Part shown: piece after piece, positions 41,813 through 49,747 of the stretch
Position numbering within the stretch: the stretch's first letter is position 1
Layout of the letters: every line of letters begins with the position of its first letter
Assembly (NCBI RefSeq): GCF_000177235.2
Contig: NC_014829.1
Coordinates: forward strand, 310,001-374,000
Length of the DNA: 64,000 nt
Reading direction: 5' to 3'
From: Evansella cellulosilytica DSM 2522
GTDB taxonomy: Bacteria > Bacillota > Bacilli > Bacillales > Salisediminibacteriaceae
Translations under genes and position numbers: made by a program
The notes under the pieces: generated by a model
What the model was told of the DNA's origin: nothing
The model's input: the letters and a program-made list of their open reading frames with translations, nothing else
The model's database searches: none

Positions 41813-43513
41813 TTACTGTATCAAATAATTAAAGACAGGTGATCCTGGTGGTGCATCAATAATCATATGAATAATTGGGATTGTGTAAGCGAAAAGAATG
41901 AGTGCAATAGCTATACCAATCCACAACTTCCAACTTTCTAAAAATCTAGGTGTACTTGGTGTATCGAGCGGATCTGGTGTAACAGGAAATTCCGTTTGTC
42001 CTTTAGGTGCTAAAAAGCCAAGGTAAATAAAGTTATAGAACATTAATACACCAGCAGCTGTTAATATTACACCACCGATAGCGACGGTTACATGGCTAGT
42101 AAAGATTCCTTCAAACCACTGTAAAGCTTGTGGGTGGTCAATATAAGTCGTGTAGGCGGTACGTCTAGGGGCGCCCAATAGTCCGAGTAAGTGCATCGCA
42201 CCAGACATTAAGAACATCCCAGTTGCCCATAACCAAGTTTGCACAATACCACATCGGTTTGCGTGCCGATCAAATTTGCGTCCAGTTAAAACAGGGATTA
42301 ACCAATAAGCCATTCCAAAAAAGGTTAGTAGTACTGTTGTTCCTACAGTTAAATGGAAGTGACCAACTACCCAAAGTGTGTTATGAACAACTGCGTTTAG
42401 CTGAAAGCTCGCGTTAATTAACCCTCCTGCACCAGCGGGAATAAAAATAATCATCCCCATAAATGGAGCAAAGAAACGAGCATCCCCCCAAGGTAGCTTT
42501 TTAATCCAACTTAATAACCCTTTTCCACCTTTTGCCCGACCAGTTTGCTCAAACGTAGCAAAAATTGAGAAAGCTGTGAGTAAAGATGGAACAACCACTA
42601 TAAAGGTCAACACTGTTTGGAGATACTTCCAAAACTCACTAATGCCAGCCTCCATTAATTGATGGTGGAATCCGACAGGAATAGAAAATAGTAAAAATAA
42701 TGCAAAGGCAAGCTTTGCTAACGAGCCGCTAAATAATCTTCCTCCGATTATTTTAGGGATGGATATGTACCAAACCATATATGCTGGCATTAGCCAGAAA
42801 TAAACGAGAGGATGCCCGAAATACCAAAATAATGTTCGACTTAACACAACGTTTATCTCATCTGTTATACCCATTGCCCAAGGTAAGATAAGAAATAATA
42901 CTGAAACAGCAACGCCAATAGAAGCTATAAACCAGAGTAAAATAGTAGCTGTTGTCATATAGCCAAAAAGTGGTGTTGGCTTTCCGGGGTTTGCCTTTTT
43001 CCACTTAAAAAAGTGAGCTAATAATGCCGTTCCTTCAAGCCATGTACCTACAACGAACAGTACGAGGCCAGCGTAGAACAGCCAATGGGCTTGAAGTGGT
43101 GTATAAAATGTATATAAAACGGATGCTTGATTCGTTAAAATCATGAAAGCACAAATAACTGTTCCGAGCGTTAATACGATAAAACCAGCCCATCCTAGTT
43201 TTCTTAACCTATCTGAAAAAGCGCCATGTGTTCTGCTCATACCAGCAAAAAAGAAACCGAAGATAATATAGGTCGTAAATACGAGTGCAAGTAAAACACC
43301 ATGGAGCGTTAATATTTGATAATAGCCTAACCAGCTAGGTAATTCTATCATGCCACCTCGAGCTAATCCTTGTAAAAGTCCACCAAAAACACCAACGATA
43401 AACGCAACAAAAGCAATGGAGACGTGAATCATACTTAGTGGTTTTATTTTCGGATCGACTTGCAAGGTGTAATCATCATGTAGGTTTTGTAGCGCTTCAT
43501 TTGATTGTCCCAT
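41813..43513 (-). CDS. cbaA: ba3-type heme-copper oxidase subunit I
   Basis: 566 aa, about 13 helices. The CuB/Tyr crosslink helix reads WYFGHPLVYFWLMPAYM; the two CuB histidines are in GFHHQLMEAG; and VVGHFHLTVGTT supplies the heme ligands. The order and the HPLVYFW word fit the B-class (ba3) oxidases, without the A-class D-channel motif. It reduces O2 to water and pumps protons in the plasma membrane, typically for low oxygen. The ATG overlaps the subunit II stop (TAATG), so it is coupled; GAGGTGAC is the RBS. Accessory coxM-like genes are not adjacent. Confidence 0.93.
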   Translation of the reverse strand: MGQSNEALQNLHDDYTLQVDPKIKPLSMIHVSIAFVAFIVGVFGGLLQGLARGGMIELPSWLGYYQILTLHGVLLALVFTTYIIFGFFFAGMSRTHGAFSDRLRKLGWAGFIVLTLGTVICAFMILTNQASVLYTFYTPLQAHWLFYAGLVLFVVGTWLEGTALLAHFFKWKKANPGKPTPLFGYMTTATILLWFIASIGVAVSVLFLILPWAMGITDEINVVLSRTLFWYFGHPLVYFWLMPAYMVWYISIPKIIGGRLFSGSLAKLAFALFLLFSIPVGFHHQLMEAGISEFWKYLQTVLTFIVVVPSLLTAFSIFATFEQTGRAKGGKGLLSWIKKLPWGDARFFAPFMGMIIFIPAGAGGLINASFQLNAVVHNTLWVVGHFHLTVGTTVLLTFFGMAYWLIPVLTGRKFDRHANRCGIVQTWLWATGMFLMSGAMHLLGLLGAPRRTAYTTYIDHPQALQWFEGIFTSHVTVAIGGVILTAAGVLMFYNFIYLGFLAPKGQTEFPVTPDPLDTPSTPRFLESWKLWIGIAIALILFAYTIPIIHMIIDAPPGSPVFNYLIQ

Positions 43514-43983
43514 TATGGTGTCACCTCGATTCTCATTTGCATATGGTGGTGACCGGTGCCGCAATATTCATTACATATTACAAGGTATTCACCAGGTTCA
43601 TGAAACGTATGCACCGACATATTCACATGTCCAGGTGTAAGCATGAAATTCACATTAGTACCTGGAATTGTAAAGCTATGAACGACATCGGCACTAGTAA
43701 CGTGAAACTCTACCGTTGAGCCAACAGGTACTTCTATGACAGAAGGAGAATACCCAAAGGCTTGGCCGATAATGGTAGCTCTATATGTGGTGTCATCAAT
43801 TTGTTCTAATCCTGGATTCGAGAACATTGGATCATTATTTAAGTTTTGTGGATCTACGGTATGCATATGACTTGGTGGATGGTGCCCCATAGCGAATGCT
43901 GATACCCCTAGTATTGTTAGAAATAAAATGAGTGAACTGACTCCGAATATAAGCCAGATTTTTTCATACTTGTGCAAATGCAT
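43513..43983 (-). CDS. cbaB: ba3-type oxidase subunit II (CuA)
   Basis: 156 aa. One membrane anchor (WLIFGVSSLILFLTILGVSAF, residues 11-31) and a cupredoxin domain with the CuA motif CNEYCGTGHHHMQM at about residues 137-150: two Cys, His and Met in the expected spacing, plus the upstream His in DVVHSFTIPG. It accepts electrons from cytochrome c on the outer face. Short form typical of ba3 enzymes. ATG 43983; stop overlaps cbaA start. Confidence 0.94.
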   Translation of the reverse strand: MHLHKYEKIWLIFGVSSLILFLTILGVSAFAMGHHPPSHMHTVDPQNLNNDPMFSNPGLEQIDDTTYRATIIGQAFGYSPSVIEVPVGSTVEFHVTSADVVHSFTIPGTNVNFMLTPGHVNMSVHTFHEPGEYLVICNEYCGTGHHHMQMRIEVTP

Positions 43984-44004
43984 ATAAGTTCCCCCCTTGT
44001 TAAG

Positions 44005-44157
44005 TTAAATTCGAGTAAGAAATAAAATAAATACAATAAACCAAGTGATAACTAAAAATGATCCTAGAAATAAAACAAAAGTAAATGTCCCTTTCAAAGA
44101 GCCTTCCTCTTGTTCTGACACAGGTTTATCTTTTTCTTGCAAATTTGGCTTACTCAT
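44005..44157 (-). CDS. cytochrome c oxidase subunit IIa (CoxIIa)
   Basis: 50 aa from ATG 44157 with GAGAGGGGGC upstream. A polar start (SKPNLQEKDKPVSEQEEGS) and one helix (KGTFTFVLFLGSFLVITWFIVFILFL). This fits the single-helix subunit IIa of ba3 oxidases, which is encoded before subunit II in other Bacillaceae and Thermus. The operon order IIa-II-I on the minus strand is as expected. The gene is short, but its family, RBS and position agree. Confidence 0.85.
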   Translation of the reverse strand: MSKPNLQEKDKPVSEQEEGSLKGTFTFVLFLGSFLVITWFIVFILFLTRI

Positions 44158-44324
44158 TATGTGCCCCCTCTCTCCGAATAACTCCCTATTATAAAATGAA
44201 GAAAGAATCAACTACTTTAATAAACGAGCCGACACCTTCTATTACCCCCACGCAATAATGATAATAGATGAACGAAGTGTGATGAGAGTCATTTTGTGAA
44301 TAATTAGTGAAGAATTGTAAAAAA

Positions 44325-44362
44325 TATACAGTTAACATCATGAGTGTGTTGTTAACTGTATA
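44325..44362. promoter_or_regulatory. 12-bp perfect inverted repeat
   Basis: TATACAGTTAAC (44325-44336) and its exact complement GTTAACTGTATA (44351-44362), 14 bp apart, between the divergent oxidase and ABC-ATPase genes. No T-run follows it, so an operator or mRNA structure is likelier than a terminator. No gene in 44158-44595. Confidence 0.45.
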
Positions 44363-44445
44363 AGGTTTCGGGGAGGGTTAAATAATATTGTCATATTTTA
44401 TATACAGAAAAGTGTGAAATTTAATGTAACAAACGGTAAGTGGCA

Positions 44446-44500
44446 TTGACGTAAAAAAATGGGCTATGCTATAATCTCTGTAGTAATGAAAATCATTCTC
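44446..44500 (+). promoter_or_regulatory. promoter with Fur box
   Basis: TTGACG (44446-44451), 18 bp, TATAAT (44470-44475), then a 19-bp Fur-like box AGTAATGAAAATCATTCTC (44482-44500) just downstream. About 15 of 19 positions match GATAATGATAATCATTATC. Iron-replete Fur would block transcription. Confidence 0.8.
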
Positions 44501-44595
44501 AACTGTTTTTAATAGTTATTAATAAATAAAGTTTATAAATAAAGCAGTTTCATTTATAAAGCAAAACCAACCATGACATACTGGGAGGTAAGTGT

Positions 44596-45654
44596 ATGAG
44601 TTTTATAGAATTAAAGAATATAACTAAATATTTTGCAGGGACTTCGAACCCGGCAGTTCATTCATTAAATTTAGGGATTGATAAAGGAGAAATTATTACA
44701 TTACTTGGTCCTAGTGGTTGTGGAAAAACAACAACGCTTAGAATGATTGCTGGTTTTGAACATCCAACTGACGGCGCCATTGAAATTGACGGAAAACAAA
44801 TTTTTAATAAGACTCATGCACTCCCTCCTGAAAAAAGAGGAATTGGGATGGTTTTTCAGGATTATGCACTTTTTCCACACATGACGATATTAAAGAATGT
44901 GATGTTTGGATTGAATAAATGGAGTGTACGAGAGAAAAAGCAACGGGCAAAAGAAGTATTAGAGCTCGTTGGCTTAGAAGACTTTGCAAATCGTTACCCT
45001 ACACAACTCTCTGGTGGGCAACAGCAAAGAGTTGCTTTAGCAAGAGCGTTAGCACCAAAGCCGCATGTTGTATTAATGGATGAACCTTTTAGTAATTTGG
45101 ACGCTGGATTACGTGAAAAAATGCGTTTTGATGTAACGAATATTTTGCGAAAAGCAAACACGACGGCTATTATTGTTACTCATGACCAAAAGGATGCTTT
45201 TGCTGTTTCAGATAGGGTAGTTGTAATGAAGGATGGCGTTATCCAGCAAATTGCAGCTCCTAAGGAAATGTACCGTTGTCCTAAAAATTGCTTTGTCGCG
45301 CAATTCGTTGGAAAAACGAACTTGCTTACAGGTACGATGGATGATGATCAACGTCATATCCACACACATATTGGAAAGGTGTGTCTTCCTGATCAATGGA
45401 AGGAGCATGTTGAGACTGTCAAATTATCGATAAGACCTGAAGGCTGCCAATTAGCAGAACAAGGAGCGTATTGTGGTGTTGTAGAACGTGTTACGTATGG
45501 TGGTGAATATCAAGAGCTGTATGTACGCCTTCATAACCAACCAGAGCTTTCGAGTGAACCAATGCTCATTTATGCACCTGTAGAACAAGATGTGGAAATT
45601 GGAAGAATTGTATCTTTTGATATAAAACCTGAGTTAATTGCATTAGTTGAATAG
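44596..45654 (+). CDS. FbpC/PotA-type ABC ATPase, orphan
   Basis: 352 aa. Walker A GPSGCGKTT (about residues 39-47), Q-loop MVFQDYALFPHM, signature LSGGQQQRVALARALA and Walker B VVLMDEPFSNLDAG are intact. The C-terminal TOBE-like regulatory domain (about 235-350, FVGKTNLLTGTM to DVEIGRIVSFDIKPE) resembles the ferric-ion ATPase FbpC. GGGAGG before ATG 44596. It stands alone; no permease or binding protein lies within 10 kb on either side. With a Fur box upstream it may energise an iron or siderophore permease encoded elsewhere. Confidence 0.85.
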   Translation: MSFIELKNITKYFAGTSNPAVHSLNLGIDKGEIITLLGPSGCGKTTTLRMIAGFEHPTDGAIEIDGKQIFNKTHALPPEKRGIGMVFQDYALFPHMTILKNVMFGLNKWSVREKKQRAKEVLELVGLEDFANRYPTQLSGGQQQRVALARALAPKPHVVLMDEPFSNLDAGLREKMRFDVTNILRKANTTAIIVTHDQKDAFAVSDRVVVMKDGVIQQIAAPKEMYRCPKNCFVAQFVGKTNLLTGTMDDDQRHIHTHIGKVCLPDQWKEHVETVKLSIRPEGCQLAEQGAYCGVVERVTYGGEYQELYVRLHNQPELSSEPMLIYAPVEQDVEIGRIVSFDIKPELIALVE

Positions 45655-45699
45655 TTATAGTAAGTACAGCCGATAGTGGGGGAAATGCCTCATAATTGA

Positions 45700-45866
45700 G
45701 GCACTGAAAAAGTATAAAACAACTTTTTCAGTGCCTTTTATTTGTATTGCAGTCGCTCGCCTGGTAGGAGAAACCCACTCCTATCAGGCTTTTTAACGAT
45801 TGCGACGGCTACGCACATTGCTTAGGGACACTGAAAAAGTGAAAGAACGCCACTTTTTCAGTGTCC
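45700..45866. repeat. composite dispersed element, copy B
   Basis: Same order of words as 18807-19041: GGCACTGAAAAAGT hairpin, TTTTATTTGTATTGCAG, CCTGGTAGGAG...CTCCTATCAGG, CGCACATTGCTTAGG and a second ACACTGAAAAAGTG hairpin. Confidence 0.8.
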
Positions 45867-45982
45867 TTTCATTATTGGCTTTTTTGTGTAGGTTAGATTG
45901 TGAAATGAATGCGAGGCAGAGTAGCGGCAGACCGAGATTTAGTCTAACAGTTCTTATATGATTTTTAAATGTAAGAAATTTG

Positions 45983-46062
45983 GCAGTGGAATTTTATCGC
46001 CGTGCGTACTAGCGAGAAGAGCACTCACTAGTACTTTAAGAGATACGGCGAAATTCCACTGC
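45983..46062. repeat. 80-bp palindromic repeat, copy 3
   Basis: Differs from copy 1 (36824-36903) at about two positions: GAGCACTCACT for GAGCGCTCACT, and AGATACGGCG for AGCTACGGCG. Same length, same flanking CTTCTAAGAAAA. Confidence 0.92.
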
Positions 46063-46070
46063 TTCTAAGA

Positions 46071-46117
46071 AAAGACTAAGACCTAGCTTCACCAAGCTAG
46101 GTTTTAGTCTTTTCTTA
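46071..46117. terminator. terminator-like hairpin after 80-bp repeat
   Basis: AAAGACTAAGACCTAGCTT (46071-46089) pairs with 46094-46112 with one mismatch, then TTCTTATTG. It is the second case of such a hairpin placed just after an 80-bp repeat. Confidence 0.7.
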
Positions 46118-46173
46118 TTGACGTGGTGATTTGTATCACAACGACTTTACCTGCAGTATGTTATTTTTTAATT

Positions 46174-46192
46174 GAGAGTGATTATCACTATT
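46174..46192 (+). promoter_or_regulatory. Fur-like box upstream of the DUF1858 gene
   Basis: GAGAGTGATTATCACTATT, with a TGATTATCA core and about 14 of 19 matches to the Fur consensus, 17 bp before the TTG start. A related metalloregulator such as Zur or PerR is not excluded. Confidence 0.6.
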
Positions 46193-46208
46193 GTGAGGTG
46201 ACAGTATT

Positions 46209-46436
46209 TTGAAAAAAGAAATTAACTTAAATAAATCGGTTTATGATTTAGTCACACAGTTTCCTGAAATAAAAGAGATCATGGTGTCGATAGGATTTGA
46301 CAATATTACGAAACCAGGCATGTTGCAAACAGCGGGAAGGGTTATGACATTACCTAAAGGCTGTCGAATGAAAGAAATACCACTTGAAAAAGTAATAGAA
46401 GAATTTGAAAAACATGGTTTTACAGTTTATCAATAA
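46209..46436 (+). CDS. DUF1858 domain protein
   Basis: 75 aa, TTG start behind GTGAGGTGAC. A single DUF1858 fold: LNKSVYDLVTQFPEIKEIMVSIGFDNI, then GRVMTLPKGCRMKEIPLEKVIEEFEKHGF. Stand-alone DUF1858 proteins often precede DUF438/hemerythrin genes, as here (14-bp gap). The family resembles the N-terminal domain of the di-iron repair proteins RIC/ScdA, so a role in nitric-oxide or Fe-S stress is plausible but inferred. A single Cys (PKGCRM) is present. Confidence 0.85.
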   Translation: MKKEINLNKSVYDLVTQFPEIKEIMVSIGFDNITKPGMLQTAGRVMTLPKGCRMKEIPLEKVIEEFEKHGFTVYQ

Positions 46437-46450
46437 ATGGAGGGTGTCAT

Positions 46451-47683
46451 ATGAGTGAGATTATTAATAATAGAGAACAGGAAAAACTAGATAAAAGTAA
46501 GCGGCAAGAAATGTTAAAGGAAATTATCAAGGATTTACATGCAGGGAAATCGGTTGAAGAAGTAAAACAACGGTTTAATGATGCGGTAGGAACAATTTCT
46601 GTAGCGGAAATTTCTGATATGGAGCATTCTCTAATGGTAGAAGAAGGAATTTCAGTTGAGGAGGTTCAGCGACTTTGCTCCGTCCATACAGAAGTATTTA
46701 AAGGTTCAATAGAAGAGATTCATAATCAAAATGAACCTGAACAGCAGCCTGGACACCCAATTCACACATTTAAGCTGGAAAATAGAGCGATTGACCAGCA
46801 TGTTAACTTTAAGCTTCAGCTTCATACGGAGCGCTTCGAAAAAGATCAAAGCGAAGAAAATATAAAGAAATTAATAGACGACTTATCTGAGCTTTTGGAT
46901 ATTGATAAGCATTACAGTAGAAAAGAAAATTTACTATTTCCATTTCTAGAGAAGTACGGAATTTTCGGCCCTACAAAAGTCATGTGGGGTGTCGATGACC
47001 GCATTCGAGCAGCAATTAAAAAAGCACGTATGGAGTTAGTTAATGGAGATCTTAATACGAAAGAGATAGTAGAATCTTTAAACTACATCATATATGAAGT
47101 AACAGAAATGATTTATAAGGAAGAAAATATTTTATTTCCTATGTCACTTCAGACGCTTACTGAAGATGAATGGATAAAAATAGCAAACGAAAGTGACATT
47201 ATTGGCTACACTTTCGCTGAGCCTGCAGGAGTATGGAAGCCGGAGCGTGCAGGTGTCGATGGTAATGTTCACTCTGGTGAAGGTTATATCAAACTCGAAA
47301 CAGGAATTTTAACGGTAGACCAGCTTGAAAACATGATGAACCATCTACCGGTCGATATCACTTATATTGATAAAGATGATTTCGTTCGTTATTTTTCACA
47401 TGGAAAAGAGCGTATTTTTCATCGAACAAAATCAGTAATTGGCCGTACAGTACAAAATTGTCACCCTCCTCAAAGTGCACACATTGTTAATGAATTGCTC
47501 GATGATTTTAAATCTGGCAAAAAAGACTCTGAAGATTTTTGGATTAAGTTTAGAGATAAATATGTTCTTATTCGCTACTTTGCTGTTAAGGACAAGGACG
47601 GAAACTATGCAGGAACACTAGAGTTTACACAAAACATCGGACCAATCCAGGAAATAACAGGTGAAAAAAGATTGATGTCATAA
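46451..47683 (+). CDS. DUF438-hemerythrin-PAS protein
   Basis: 410 aa. Residues about 14-85 are DUF438 (LKEIIKDLHAGKSVEEVKQRF). Residues about 97-235 are a hemerythrin-like four-helix bundle with the iron ligand pattern HPIHTFKLENRAIDQHVN, LLDIDKHYSRKENLLFPFLEK and MIYKEENILFPM. Residues 280-400 are a PAS domain (MMNHLPVDITYIDKDDFVRYFS, then HRTKSVIGRTVQNCHPPQS). GGAGGGTGTC precedes ATG 46451. It may be an O2- or NO-binding sensor. It forms an operon with the DUF1858 gene under a Fur-like box. Confidence 0.92.
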   Translation: MSEIINNREQEKLDKSKRQEMLKEIIKDLHAGKSVEEVKQRFNDAVGTISVAEISDMEHSLMVEEGISVEEVQRLCSVHTEVFKGSIEEIHNQNEPEQQPGHPIHTFKLENRAIDQHVNFKLQLHTERFEKDQSEENIKKLIDDLSELLDIDKHYSRKENLLFPFLEKYGIFGPTKVMWGVDDRIRAAIKKARMELVNGDLNTKEIVESLNYIIYEVTEMIYKEENILFPMSLQTLTEDEWIKIANESDIIGYTFAEPAGVWKPERAGVDGNVHSGEGYIKLETGILTVDQLENMMNHLPVDITYIDKDDFVRYFSHGKERIFHRTKSVIGRTVQNCHPPQSAHIVNELLDDFKSGKKDSEDFWIKFRDKYVLIRYFAVKDKDGNYAGTLEFTQNIGPIQEITGEKRLMS

Positions 47684-47691
47684 AGATAATG

Positions 47692-47728
47692 AACCACAAA
47701 AGGTGATCGTGCCTTTTGTGGTTTTTTC
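47692..47728 (+). terminator. terminator after the hemerythrin gene
   Basis: A perfect 12-base stem AACCACAAAAGG (47692-47703) with 47712-47723, then TTTTC. Confidence 0.88.
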
Positions 47729-47789
47729 ACATTTGTCAGCGGTTAATTTAGTAATAGTGAACAGAACTTTTTATATTTTGGCTCTGTTA

Positions 47790-47960
47790 TAGGCTAATGT
47801 TGAGTTTTACGAAAGGTGCGAGAAGCCTGCGGTAATAGCATTCACTGAAGATCCCGCTGGGTGGCGGTTGGATACGATGGCTCCGTTCGTTGCGCGACTA
47901 CGCTCATTGCTTAGGGACACTTAAAAAGTGAAAGAACACCAATTTTTCATTGCCCTTAAA
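47790..47960. repeat. degenerate intergenic repeat remnants
   Basis: GAAGCCTGCGGTAAT...GATCCCGCTGGG resembles the GTTGAT family, followed by GGCTCCGTTCGTTGCGCG, CTCATTGCTTAGGGACAC and an AAAAAGTGAAAGAAC hairpin from the composite element. No gene in 47684-48132. Confidence 0.45.
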
Positions 47961-48061
47961 TAACGACCTTTTTCAGTTCCGTCTTGAAGCAATGGCCACG
48001 GCACCGGTGATTGAAGGTAAGATGATGCCGTGCTATCTGCTTTTCAAGCGAAAACTAATAA

Positions 48062-48110
48062 ACGGAAGGTAAGATGGACAACCTTCATTTGTTGCCATCT
48101 TACCTTCCGT
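48062..48110. terminator. bidirectional terminator, rhomboid gene
   Basis: Perfect 16-base arms ACGGAAGGTAAGATGG (48062-48077) and complement (48095-48110). Confidence 0.7.
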
Positions 48111-48132
48111 ACTCACCTTATGAATTGTATGA

Positions 48133-48882
48133 TTAAAGTCGCGCTTGCAAAAAGTATAGGACGAGCAGTAATACCCCTGCTACAATACCAATTATTTTTA
48201 GCCTTTGCTTGTTTTTTGCATGCTTTTGCCAACGGTTTGGATCAAACGTCACTTCGTTAGGATCACTTGCCATACTATATAAACTAGCACTAGTAATCTT
48301 TCGAAGTAATATCGGCGCAAGAGCTGCACCGGAAATCAATCCAAATATGTGGGCATATCTATTTATTCCTGGATTAATAAAGGTCATAATAACACCAATA
48401 ATAAGGATTGTAATGATTAATTGTGCGTTTCTTGGATCTATTAGATCTTTTCGTACGAGTACCATATATAAGTAAATACCGAATAAACCGTAAATGGCGC
48501 CAGATGCACCTAAGTGGAAGTAAAATAGAGGTGCGAGTATAAATGTAGCGATATTAGCAAGAATACCTGTAGCGAAGTATGCTATTAACAACTTTCCTTT
48601 CCCTAACATCTTCTCTAATGCCGGACCAAATAGAAATAACGAAAAGCAATTAAATAGTAAGTGCATAATAGAGCCGTGTAGAAAAATGGGTGTAACGATC
48701 CTCCATAATTCTCCCATTGCTATATGGTAGTTACTTCCTACCCCATAGGCCTCGATGAGTTGCCCACCTAGTTTCGGGTACATAGACATCCAAAAGTAAA
48801 TAACGAGATTAATCGCAATGAGAACCGTCACCAATTTATATGACCTTACAAACTGACCAAAGCTTTCATTCCTAATAAACAT
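48133..48882 (-). CDS. ydcA: rhomboid family intramembrane serine protease
   Basis: 249 aa, six or seven helices. The catalytic Ser lies in LGASGAIYGLFG (about residue 130) and the catalytic His in RYAHIFGLISGAALA (about 178). WRIVTPIFLHGSIMHLLFNCFSLFLFG is the conserved L1/H2 region with the HxxxN oxyanion residues. It cleaves transmembrane substrates inside the plasma membrane. Divergent from acpS, as ydcA is near acpS in B. subtilis. RBS GGGGAACG before ATG 48882. No C-terminal TPR domain, unlike YqgP. Confidence 0.92.
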   Translation of the reverse strand: MFIRNESFGQFVRSYKLVTVLIAINLVIYFWMSMYPKLGGQLIEAYGVGSNYHIAMGELWRIVTPIFLHGSIMHLLFNCFSLFLFGPALEKMLGKGKLLIAYFATGILANIATFILAPLFYFHLGASGAIYGLFGIYLYMVLVRKDLIDPRNAQLIITILIIGVIMTFINPGINRYAHIFGLISGAALAPILLRKITSASLYSMASDPNEVTFDPNRWQKHAKNKQRLKIIGIVAGVLLLVLYFLQARL

Positions 48883-49065
48883 ATGTGTACGTTCCCCTTT
48901 ATCATTTTATATTTCATATATTGCTAGTTTTACCCTTCATCCTTTTTATATTCAAAAACAAGGTTTTTAACCACCCTCATTTTAACATATGAACATTTTA
49001 AAGGCCTATTAATAGAAATTTTACAGACCCTAGATTGCCTAAGGACACGCATGAAAGGTTGAAGA

Positions 49066-49126
49066 GGGCACTGAAAAAAGTAAATAAGGCTGCTGAAAAA
49101 GTACAAAACCACTTTCCTAGTGGCCT
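49066..49126. repeat. CACTGAAAAAG hairpin remnants
   Basis: GGCACTGAAAAAAGT and GCTGAAAAAGTACAAAACCA with CTTTCCTAGTGGCC, a decayed copy of the dispersed hairpin. The gap 48883-49311 has no gene that I can support. Confidence 0.45.
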
Positions 49127-49311
49127 CGTATTACTTGCTTTAAGCTACTACATTATAAATAGAAGATAAAAGATTCTTTCATTTTAACGATTGACGATTG
49201 ATGTAGCGAGATTTCATATAATCCCGTTTATGATCCCGTAAAAGCCCAAGTTTTTTCTAAAGGAAAAAGGTGGTAAACTAAGAAAAATGAGATGAATACG
49301 GAGTGTATATT

Positions 49312-49671
49312 ATGATTGTAGGAACGGGCTTAGATTTAGTAGAGATGGACAGGATACATGCGCTTTATCAACGGAAGCCAGCGTTTGCAAGGCGAGTGTT
49401 GACACCTGTGGAGCTGGAGCGCTTCAATCAGCTTTCTGAAAAACGTGCAATTGAATATTTGGCAGGCAGGTTCTCTGCAAAGGAAGCATTTTCCAAAGCG
49501 TTAGGTATAGGAATTGGAAAACAATTATCGTTTCAAGACGTCAGTATTATGAATGACATAAAAGGAAAACCAATCGTTATTACAGAAAAAATTTCAAATA
49601 TGAAAATACATTTAACCATTACTCATACCCGTTGTTATGCGGCTGCACAAGTGATTGTTGAAGAAAAATAA
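49312..49671 (+). CDS. acpS: holo-[acyl-carrier-protein] synthase AcpS
   Basis: 119 aa. It transfers 4'-phosphopantetheine from CoA to acyl carrier protein, cytosolic. GTGLDLVEMDRI at residues 4-15 contains the Mg-binding Asp, and GRFSAKEAFSKALG at about 49-62 holds the catalytic Glu and Lys. ATG 49312 with GGAG 8 bases upstream is preferred to GTG 49303, since AcpS proteins start MI-x-G. It is followed by nnr and ydcC as in B. subtilis. Confidence 0.96.
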   Translation: MIVGTGLDLVEMDRIHALYQRKPAFARRVLTPVELERFNQLSEKRAIEYLAGRFSAKEAFSKALGIGIGKQLSFQDVSIMNDIKGKPIVITEKISNMKIHLTITHTRCYAAAQVIVEEK

Positions 49672-49747
49672 GCAGCTTGTCATTGCTAGTCTGCATATTG
49701 TAATGGACAGCCACATATAGTGTTAGTGCGGATGGGAGGAACCGTTT

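Noticed and set aside
47790-47960. Transposon remnant
   Set aside because: No transposase fragment or terminal repeats with target duplication; words match the dispersed non-coding families instead.
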